Shown here in pieces: positions 35,400 to 41,425 of a stretch of DNA of 64,000 nt. Source of the DNA: Lentzea cavernae (GTDB taxonomy: Bacteria > Actinomycetota > Actinomycetes > Mycobacteriales > Pseudonocardiaceae). The stretch lies in contig NZ_BNAR01000024.1 of the NCBI RefSeq assembly GCF_014653695.1, forward strand, positions 1 through 64,000, in the 5' to 3' direction. A program made the position numbers and the translations under genes. Below the pieces are notes generated by a model, which saw only the letters and a program-made list of their open reading frames with translations, had not been told where the DNA came from and made no database searches. Numbering within the stretch: position 1 is the first letter of the stretch; each line of letters opens with the position of its first letter.

Positions 35400-35654
35400 T
35401 CAGGCGTTGCTGCGGGCGCGCGTGCGAGCGTTGCGGCGCTTGAGGGCGCGGCGCTCGTCTTCGCTCATCCCGCCCCAGACGCCGGCGTCCTGGCCGCTCT
35501 CGAGTGCCCAGGCGAGGCAGTCGGAGACGACGGGACAACGACGGCAGACGGTCTTCGCCTCGGCGATCTGAAGCAGCGCGGGACCACTGTTCCCAACGGG
35601 GAAGAACAGCTCGGGGTCCTCGTCGCGGCAGATCGCGCGGTGGCGCCAGTCCAT
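35400..35654 (-). CDS. whiB1: Iron-sulfur regulator WhiB1
   Basis: An 84-residue WhiB-like protein. The [4Fe-4S] ligands are C9, C37, C40 and C46 (C-x27-C-x2-C-x5-C); the G-W turn is GVWGG, followed by the basic DNA-contact tail ALKRRNARTRARS. In M. tuberculosis WhiB1 is essential, binds sigma-A region 4 and reacts with nitric oxide. Identity as WhiB1 rests on sequence and on position between pdtaS and a diacylglycerol kinase gene (Rv3220c-Rv3219-Rv3218). GAGGAG lies 9 nt before the ATG. Two CRP-like boxes lie upstream. Confidence 0.94.
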   Translation of the reverse strand: MDWRHRAICRDEDPELFFPVGNSGPALLQIAEAKTVCRRCPVVSDCLAWALESGQDAGVWGGMSEDERRALKRRNARTRARSNA

Positions 35655-35721
35655 TGGAACTACTCCTCAGCTAGGCGCGCACAAGGGCACGCCGGTTGTC
35701 AGCGGTCGTTTTTGGGGTGCT

Positions 35722-35737
35722 TGTGAATGCTTTCACG
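35722..35737. promoter_or_regulatory. CRP-like box 1 upstream of whiB1
   Basis: TGTGA-atgctt-TCACG fits the CRP/Cmr consensus TGTGA-N6-TCACA with one mismatch. It is centred ~75 bp upstream of the whiB1 ATG, near the likely -10/+1 region, a position suited to repression. Confidence 0.65.
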
Positions 35738-35748
35738 AACGGCAGAGA

Positions 35749-35754
35749 TGTCAA
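35749..35754 (-). promoter_or_regulatory. Putative -35 box for whiB1
   Basis: On the minus strand TTGACA lies at 35754-35749; 17 nt downstream is only a weak -10 (AGCATT, 35731-35726), which overlaps CRP-like box 1. Confidence 0.4.
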
Positions 35755-35771
35755 GGGGTAAGCACTGACCC

Positions 35772-35787
35772 GGTGAGTGAACTCACC
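35772..35787. promoter_or_regulatory. CRP-like box 2 upstream of whiB1
   Basis: GGTGA-gtgaac-TCACC is a CRP-type palindrome with two mismatches, within 7-bp inverted arms GGTGAGT/ACTCACC. Its centre is 50 bp upstream of box 1, about -60 from the start predicted with the TTGACA box, a class I activator position. Confidence 0.55.
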
Positions 35788-35899
35788 CAAAAGATCGACA
35801 GCGTTCACCTGGGGTTTCACGCTCTGCTGTCACTCGACTGCAGTACATCGCGGGTGGGTACCGAGACGGTCACGAACCGATCACGGACTGTCAAGTTCC

Positions 35900-36835
35900 T
35901 TACAGGGCAACAGTCAACGCGTCGGGCACCGCCCGGAACTCCACCTCGGTGGTCGTTCCGAGGAAGTCTCCGTCGACCTGGAGGTTGGCCGGATCCTCGC
36001 ACTTCACTCTGACATAACCCACGTCATCACGCCGAACGAGTTTCCCGCTCTTCGGATTGCCCGTGGCCAGGACCTGGGCGATGTAACGCCCGACGGTGGG
36101 TACCCGCAAAGTCCTCAACGCACTCACGCCGAGTCCGCCGTCGAACGACGTGCTGGGGTTGAGCTGGATCGCCCTGTCGCCGAAGTACGTCCACGGGTCG
36201 GTGTTCGACACGAACACCATGCCGTCGGTGTCGAACGGCGCCTCGTCCGGCACTTCGACGGTGAAGTGCTGCGGCTTGCGCACGAGTTGCCCGTAGGCCT
36301 TGAGAGCGACGCTCAGATAAAGGAACGGGCTCGCGGTGCGGCCTTTTGCCCGCTTGTGTTCCACACCCGCCACCACGTCGGCGTCGAGACCCACGCCCGC
36401 GTTGAAGGTGAACCAGCGGCCGTTCTCGATGACGTCCGCGAAGACCTGCCCGAGCCCGACGCGGCGCTTGGTGCCGTGCTCGATCGCCTGGAGCAGGACG
36501 TGCGTGGCCTCGACGGGGTCGCGCGGAATGCCGAGCGCGCCCGCGAAGACGTTGGCCGAACCGCCGGGCACGACGCCCAGCATCGGCTTCTCGGGACGGG
36601 GGCCGCCGCGCAGCACGCCGTTGACGACCTCGTTGACCGTGCCGTCGCCGCCGTGGGCGATGACCAGGTCGAACCCGTCGGCGGCCGCCTGGTGGGCCGC
36701 GTCCGCGGCATGGCCCCGGTAGGAGGTCTCGACGACCTCCAGCTTCACGTCACTGGCGAGTGCGTGGGCCAACACGTCACGGCCCGCCGGCGTCGTTGTA
36801 GTCGCCTGCGGGTTCACCACGAGAAGAGCGCGCAC
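35900..36835 (-). CDS. Diacylglycerol/lipid kinase family protein
   Basis: A 311-residue DAGK-catalytic-domain kinase (YegS/DgkB group). It begins VRALLVVNPQATTT, has the nucleotide loop VIAHGGDGTVNEVVNGVL, then GVVPGGSANVFAGALGIP, FNAGVGLDADVV and a C-terminal beta-sandwich with VQVDGDFLG-type NLQVDGD. The likely role is phosphorylation of diacylglycerol or a related lipid at the membrane. The start is set at GTG 36835 because TACTCT lies 6 nt upstream (leaderless spacing); an ATG at 36877 with GGGAGG only 2 nt before it would add 14 residues. The positional equivalent in M. tuberculosis is Rv3218. Confidence 0.9.
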   Translation of the reverse strand: MRALLVVNPQATTTTPAGRDVLAHALASDVKLEVVETSYRGHAADAAHQAAADGFDLVIAHGGDGTVNEVVNGVLRGGPRPEKPMLGVVPGGSANVFAGALGIPRDPVEATHVLLQAIEHGTKRRVGLGQVFADVIENGRWFTFNAGVGLDADVVAGVEHKRAKGRTASPFLYLSVALKAYGQLVRKPQHFTVEVPDEAPFDTDGMVFVSNTDPWTYFGDRAIQLNPSTSFDGGLGVSALRTLRVPTVGRYIAQVLATGNPKSGKLVRRDDVGYVRVKCEDPANLQVDGDFLGTTTEVEFRAVPDALTVAL

Positions 36836-37086
36836 TACTTGAGAGTAGGACAATGCGTGACCGTTCGCGGTTCGCATGTCCTCCCTCAGGGTGGCTCCAG
36901 CCTCACGAAAGTGGCGCAGATCTCCCTTCCGTCGCACCGCGTCCCGCCCTGCAGCCGAGTGCACCCTGGACGACCGCCGGCTCGCTGAAGGCCCCTTGAT
37001 CTTCCCGCGCCCGACGCGCTTCCAGAGCCCTCCAACCGGGTGGCATACGATCCGTGACCAGTACAGAACGTGAGGAAAGGTCTCCT

Positions 37087-37503
37087 GTGAGCACTCGGAC
37101 CCAGGCGCCACCGCGCCCGGTGCGCATCGCGTCGGCGCTCACCTTCGTGCAGGGGCTGGGCGGGATCGCGCTGGCCGTCGCCCTCGTCCTGCGGGTGATC
37201 GGGGGAGCGACGCCCGCGGGCCCCATCCTCGGCGCCGCCGGTGTGCTCGTGCTCTGGTTCGGCGGGGTGCTGTTCGCGACGGTCATGCTGTTCCGCGGTC
37301 ACCACGGCGCCCGCACGCCCGTGATCGTCACGCAGCTCCTGCTGCTCGGCTGCGCCTGGTACGCGTACGGGCCGTCGGACCAGCAGCTGCTGGGTTCGCT
37401 CGGCGGCATCTTCTGCGTCGTCGTGCTCGTGTTCCTCTTCACGAACGAGGGCCGCAGGTGGGCGATGGGCATGGACGAACCGGAAGTCGACAAAGCCGAC
37501 TAA
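37087..37503 (+). CDS. Integral membrane protein (Rv3217c position)
   Basis: A 138-residue membrane protein with four predicted helices: about 15-37 (ASALTFVQGLGGIALAVALVL), 45-68 (GPILGAAGVLVLWFGGVLFAT), 77-95 (VIVTQLLLLGCAWYAY) and 101-119 (LLGSLGGIFCVVVLVFLF). The C-terminal tail is acidic and cytosolic. No catalytic motif is seen. GTG at 37087 follows AGGAAAGG. It stands beside the lipid kinase and matches a membrane protein in this place in mycobacteria. Confidence 0.8.
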   Translation: MSTRTQAPPRPVRIASALTFVQGLGGIALAVALVLRVIGGATPAGPILGAAGVLVLWFGGVLFATVMLFRGHHGARTPVIVTQLLLLGCAWYAYGPSDQQLLGSLGGIFCVVVLVFLFTNEGRRWAMGMDEPEVDKAD

Positions 37504-37585
37504 CGGAGGGTGTTCACAGTCACACGGCCGGGTGAAGCTGTGGGTGGTTGCTTGACCACTCCCTGCACTCACGAGGTGACCAACC

Positions 37586-38293
37586 ATGCGTTTGACCATT
37601 GCGATCGCGGGCGCCGTCCTGGCGGCTCTCTCCCTCGCCCCTGCCGCGACTGCCGCTCCGGAGAACCCGGACATGTCGCCGATGATCATCGGCGGCGGCA
37701 ACGCCTCGAACTTCCCGTACGCGGCACGCCTGTTCTTCAACGGGCGGGAGAACTGCTCCGCCACGAAGATCGCGCCTCAGTGGATCCTGACCGCTGAGCA
37801 CTGCGTCGCGGGCAACGGCACGTACACGTTCCGCGCGGGCAGCCTGGACCAGACCTCCGGCGGCCAGCTCGTCACGGCCAACCAGATCATCAAGCACCCG
37901 TCGGCCGACCTGGCGCTGGCGCGTGTCTCGACGACCATGTCGGCTCCGTTCTCCCCGCTCGGGACGACGGCGAACGTGGCCAACGGCAACACCGTGCAGC
38001 TCTACGGCTGGGGTGCCACCTGCACCAACCAGCCCGAGATCAACTGCCAGTCGCGCTACCTGAAGGTCGCGAACACCCGCGTCACGTCCGTCAACGGCCG
38101 TGACTACCGCGGTGGCACCGCGGTGTCCGTCACGCGCGTCGACGGCATCGCCGCCGGTGGTGACTCGGGTGGCCCGATGTTCTCCAACGGCCGCCAGGTC
38201 GGCGTCGCCTCGACGTCGGACCGCGCGACCCGCTCCAACTACACCCACGTCGGCGTGTACCGCGCCTGGATCCGCCAGTACGCGGGCGTCTGA
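37586..38293 (+). CDS. Secreted trypsin-like serine protease (S1)
   Basis: A 235-residue chymotrypsin-fold protease. A Sec signal peptide (~1-23, ending ATAA) and a short pro-peptide precede IIGGGNASNFPY, the usual activation site. The catalytic triad is complete: H72 (TAEHC), D108 (SADLALA) and S194 (GGDSGGP). Cysteine pairs are present around the active-site His and at CTNQPEINC. The residue six before the catalytic Ser, which sets specificity, lies in VDGIAAGGDSGGP and is not Asp, so simple trypsin specificity is doubtful. GAGGTGA precedes the ATG. A terminator follows at 38322. Confidence 0.92.
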   Translation: MRLTIAIAGAVLAALSLAPAATAAPENPDMSPMIIGGGNASNFPYAARLFFNGRENCSATKIAPQWILTAEHCVAGNGTYTFRAGSLDQTSGGQLVTANQIIKHPSADLALARVSTTMSAPFSPLGTTANVANGNTVQLYGWGATCTNQPEINCQSRYLKVANTRVTSVNGRDYRGGTAVSVTRVDGIAAGGDSGGPMFSNGRQVGVASTSDRATRSNYTHVGVYRAWIRQYAGV

Positions 38294-38321
38294 CACACAG
38301 CTCCACCAGCGGTAACCCTGC

Positions 38322-38351
38322 GATGGCCCTCGGCTCCGGCCGGGGGCCATC
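38322..38351 (+). terminator. Hairpin after serine protease gene
   Basis: A 12-bp stem (38322-38333 with 38340-38351, one G-U pair) lies 29 nt after the stop. Confidence 0.65.
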
Positions 38352-38448
38352 ACCCTGCGTGTTCACTAATGGTGGATGGACACGAACGGAGTAGCCGGTT
38401 ACCGTGCCTCCAGCGTTCGCGCCGCTCGGGAGCAGGGTGAGGTGCGCA

Positions 38449-39249
38449 GTGCAGGACGGCCCGAAGCGGGTGACCACACACGGCGATTCCGAACGCCCAA
38501 ATCTGGCCCGCCTGTTCGACTACTACCTCGGCGGAGCCCACAACTTCGCGGTGGACCGCGCGGTGGCCGAGGAGAGCATCGCCAAGTTCCCCGTCGCCGA
38601 GATGGCGCGCACGATCCGGTCGTTCTCCCGCCGCGTGGTGCGCCTGTGCGTCGAGGAGTACGGCATTCGCCAGTTCCTCGACCTGGGCAGCGGCATCCCG
38701 ACCGCCGGCAACGTCCACGAGGTCGCGCAGGCCCTCGACCCGTCGTGCAACATCGTCTACGTCGACAACGACCCGGTGACCGTCGCCCACGCCCGCACGA
38801 TGCTGCGCGACAACCTCAACGCCGCCATCGTTCAGTCCGACATCGGTGACGTCGGCGCCGTGCTGCGCCACCCGGAGACCCGTCGTCTCATCGACTTCAC
38901 GCAACCGACCGCCGTGCTGATGGTCGGTGTCCTGCCGTACGTCACCGACGAGCCCGCGGGCGTCGTCGCGCGCTACCGGGCCGCGTTGTGCGAGGGCAGC
39001 ATCCTCGCTCTGACGCACCTCACGAAGGACATGGAGCCCGAGCTCGTCGGCCGGCTGGTCGAGGTCTCGGCGGAGATGAGCTCCGAGCTCGTGCCGCGGT
39101 CCAAACAGGACGTCGAGGAGTTCCTCTGCGGCTTGAAGCTGCTGGAGCCGGGGCTGGTGCTCGCCGCCCACTGGAGGGCCGACGGGGAACTGCCCGGCAC
39201 GTCCGCCGCCGCCGACGCGTCCACGTACGGCGCCGTCGGGATGGTCTGA
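38449..39249 (+). CDS. SAM-dependent methyltransferase, Methyltransf_19 (DUF574)
   Basis: A 266-residue enzyme of the actinomycete Methyltransf_19 family. The N terminus has RPNLARLFDYYLGGAHNFAVDR, the family hallmark; the SAM site is FLDLGSGIPTAGNVHEVA and VYVDNDPVTVAHAR; then VLMVGVLPYVTD and the C-terminal AHWRADG. This family is abundant in Streptomyces and Pseudonocardiales, and its substrates are unknown. GTG at 38449 is chosen (AGGGTGAGG 6 nt upstream); an in-frame GTG at 38404 would add 15 unlikely residues. Confidence 0.88.
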   Translation: MQDGPKRVTTHGDSERPNLARLFDYYLGGAHNFAVDRAVAEESIAKFPVAEMARTIRSFSRRVVRLCVEEYGIRQFLDLGSGIPTAGNVHEVAQALDPSCNIVYVDNDPVTVAHARTMLRDNLNAAIVQSDIGDVGAVLRHPETRRLIDFTQPTAVLMVGVLPYVTDEPAGVVARYRAALCEGSILALTHLTKDMEPELVGRLVEVSAEMSSELVPRSKQDVEEFLCGLKLLEPGLVLAAHWRADGELPGTSAAADASTYGAVGMV

Positions 39250-39258
39250 GAACGGCGA

Positions 39259-39300
39259 AGGCCGGGTCCGGAGCCACAGGGATGGCTTCGGACCCGGCCT
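39259..39300. terminator. Bidirectional terminator
   Basis: An 18-bp stem (39259-39276 with 39283-39300, one G-U pair) between two convergent genes. Confidence 0.8.
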
Positions 39301-39318
39301 CGACGATGTTCGGGTGCG

Positions 39319-39735
39319 TCAGCCCCGGTACGCGGCCTGCTGGCCGACCAGAGCGGCCGGGCCGCGGTACTGCGCGCCACCGAACGCGATGATCGCGTAG
39401 CCGATGAGGCTGAACAGCCACAGGCCGACGACGCCGAAGACGGCGTCCTTGCCGAAGGACTTCGCGATGTCGATCGACACGATCACCGAGATCACGATGT
39501 TCACGAACGGGATCAGCATCAGGACGAGCCACCAGCCCGGACGACCGGCGATCTTCAGCCACACGTAGATGTTGTAGATCGGGATGATCGCCGCCCAGCC
39601 CGGCTGCCCGGCCTTGGTGTTGACCTTCCACATGATGATGATGCCGATCACCGCGAAGATGAGGCTGATCACCAGGAAGACGCCGGAGACGGCGGCTGCG
39701 GCGTTCGGGTCGATTGTGGTCGGGTCAGTGCCCAC
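39319..39735 (-). CDS. DUF5684-type membrane protein
   Basis: A 138-residue protein with four hydrophobic segments: AAVSGVFLVISLIFAVIGIII, GWAAIIPIYNIYVWLKIAG, WWLVLMLIPFVNIVISVIVS and AVFGVVGLWLFSLIGYAIIAF. The core W-K-x-KAGQPGWAAIIPIYN is the signature of the DUF5684 family, often annotated as a signal-peptidase-like membrane protein of unknown role. GTG at 39733-39735 follows AAGGAAAG. Confidence 0.88.
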   Translation of the reverse strand: MGTDPTTIDPNAAAAVSGVFLVISLIFAVIGIIIMWKVNTKAGQPGWAAIIPIYNIYVWLKIAGRPGWWLVLMLIPFVNIVISVIVSIDIAKSFGKDAVFGVVGLWLFSLIGYAIIAFGGAQYRGPAALVGQQAAYRG

Positions 39736-39861
39736 GGTCTTTCCTTCTTTCCACTCTTGCTCTGTGCCGGGGGATCGGCGAGCGGGGACGCTGCCAGGAC
39801 CGTGGACCCGTCCTGTGTGGAATTCCCGATTCGTGAGCCTTTCGAGACCTTCCGTCAACCT

Positions 39862-40335
39862 TCAGGGTGAAGTGCCGAGCCTGACCAGGGCTTCGTCGGA
39901 GACGCGCATGGTCGTCCACTCGTCCATCGGTATGGCGCCCAAGGACTTGTAGAACCCGATGCTGGGCTCGTTCCAGTTGAGCACCCACCACTGCAGGCGG
40001 GTGTACCCCTGGGCGACGCACTCCCGGGCAAGCGCTTGCAGCAACTGCTTCCCGAGGCCCTTGCCACGCTGGTCCGGTGTGACGTAGAGGTCCTCGAGGT
40101 AGATGCCGTGCACGCCGTCCCACGTGGAGAAGTTGAGGAACCACAACGCGATGCCGACGACCTGACCGTCCACTTCGGCCACGTGACCGAACAGCGCGGC
40201 GTTCTCGCCGAACAGCGCGGTGTGCAACTGTTCCGAGGTGAGGTGGCACTGCTCGGGCGCCTTCTCGTACAGCGCCAGCTCGTGCACCAGCCCGACGGCC
40301 GCGTCGACGTCTCGCGGTTCCACCCGCCGGATCAT
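39862..40335 (-). CDS. GNAT acetyltransferase (diamine/thialysine acetyltransferase-like)
   Basis: A 157-residue GNAT most like spermidine/thialysine acetyltransferases: MIRRVEPRDVDAAVGLVHELA, GIALWFLNFSTWDGVHGIYLEDLYV, the coenzyme-A loop QRGKGLGKQLL and NWNEPSIGFYKSLGA. It would acetylate a small amine. ATG at 40333-40335 has GGGAGG 4 nt upstream and shares one base with the stop of the histidine-phosphatase gene (TGATG), so both are coupled. The pair corresponds to the Rv3216/Rv3214 neighbourhood of M. tuberculosis. Confidence 0.9.
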   Translation of the reverse strand: MIRRVEPRDVDAAVGLVHELALYEKAPEQCHLTSEQLHTALFGENAALFGHVAEVDGQVVGIALWFLNFSTWDGVHGIYLEDLYVTPDQRGKGLGKQLLQALARECVAQGYTRLQWWVLNWNEPSIGFYKSLGAIPMDEWTTMRVSDEALVRLGTSP

Positions 40336-40931
40336 CACACCTCCCACGCGGGCACGTTGAGCCTGCGCACCTGCGGGTCGCCCCGCTCATCGCCCAGCTG
40401 GCAGATGCCGGCCGGGTCCAGTCCGAAGTGGACGCCCTGGTCGGGCGCGAGGCCGAGCCACGCCGCGATCAGCACGCGGCTGAAGTGCCCGTGACCCACC
40501 AGCACGACGTCGCCGCCGGGCAGGATCTTGCGCACCTCGCCGAGCACCTTGCGGGCCCGCTCCTGCACGTCCGCGTGCGACTCGCCGTTCGGGTTCGGGT
40601 GCGTCCACACCGTCCAGCCGGGCACGCGCTCGCGGATCTGCGGCGTGGTGATGCCCTCGTAGTCGCCGTAGTCCCACTCGGCCAGGTCCTCGGTCGTCGC
40701 GCCGACCTCCAGACCGGCCAGCGCGGCCGTCCTGGTGGCGCGCTGCCGCGGACTCGTCAGCACGAGCGCGGGAGCCTGGTCCGTGGCCCGCAGTCGCGCG
40801 AGCACGGCGCCCGCGCGGCGTGCCTGCTGCTCGCCCTCGGGCGTCAGCTCGATGTCAGTGCGTCCCGTGTGCCTGCCGCTCTCGGACCACTCGGTCTGGC
40901 CGTGGCGCAGCAGGTAGAGGTGGGTGCTCAC
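40335..40931 (-). CDS. Histidine phosphatase (phosphoglycerate-mutase-like, Gpm2 type)
   Basis: A 198-residue histidine-phosphatase-superfamily enzyme. The catalytic RHG is in YLLRHGQTEWSESGRHTGRTDIELTPEGEQQA; TSPRQRATRTA follows, then AEWDYGDYEG (acid) and VLVGHGHFSRVLIAAWLG with the second His. It resembles M. tuberculosis Rv3214 (Gpm2/EntD), which has acid-phosphatase activity, so a phosphatase role is more likely than glycolytic mutase. GTG at 40929-40931. Confidence 0.9.
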   Translation of the reverse strand: MSTHLYLLRHGQTEWSESGRHTGRTDIELTPEGEQQARRAGAVLARLRATDQAPALVLTSPRQRATRTAALAGLEVGATTEDLAEWDYGDYEGITTPQIRERVPGWTVWTHPNPNGESHADVQERARKVLGEVRKILPGGDVVLVGHGHFSRVLIAAWLGLAPDQGVHFGLDPAGICQLGDERGDPQVRRLNVPAWEV

Positions 40932-40999
40932 CTGTTCGATCCTAGGGAGTGACGGGGAGCACGTTTGGAGGAGTCCTCCCGTGAGGTACTCCACCCGCC

Positions 41000-41161
41000 A
41001 TGACCGCCGAGCCCCCCGACCACGGCGTCCCCGACGAAGTCGATGCCCAGGAGATCCGCGAGGCCTTCGGCGTCCGCGTCGCGCGCATCCGGGCGGAACT
41101 GACCTCGACGTGGAACAAGCTGAGCCAGAACGAGCGGGGCACCGACGCCGGGGACCGGTGA
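41000..41161 (+). CDS. Small hypothetical protein (53 residues)
   Basis: An open frame of 53 codons with nearly all third positions G or C, like real genes here. The translation is MTAEPPDHGVPDEVDAQEIR, then a helix EAFGVRVARIRAELTSTWNKL and SQNERGTDAGDR. I know no family. A terminator-like hairpin follows at 41234. There is no good ribosome site next to the ATG. It could be a genuine small gene or a chance frame. Confidence 0.4.
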   Translation: MTAEPPDHGVPDEVDAQEIREAFGVRVARIRAELTSTWNKLSQNERGTDAGDR

Positions 41162-41233
41162 ATCCAGGCTGGTCCGCTCCTTTTCGAAATACCGTGCCGG
41201 AACTTTTTCCGGAAATGTGCGATCGAGCGTTCT

Positions 41234-41279
41234 GAGGCCCGTTGTACCTAGGTATGTACCCAGGTCACGGGCCTCTTTT
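41234..41279 (+). terminator. Intrinsic terminator
   Basis: GAGGCCCGT (41234-41242) pairs with ACGGGCCTC (41267-41275) and is followed by TTTTG. The loop holds a smaller ACCTAGGT palindrome. The nearest upstream gene is the 53-codon frame. Confidence 0.7.
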
Positions 41280-41425
41280 GTGCTCTTCTGCGTCGAATTG
41301 GTCCGAACGGCGTAATACTGTCGGTTGGTTGTCGTTTTGATTGGCGGATTCCGGGCGGAATTGCGTGCCGTGTGCTGTGCGGCGTCGATAGAACGGAGTG
41401 GATCCTTTTTGAGGGGGACCCACAG

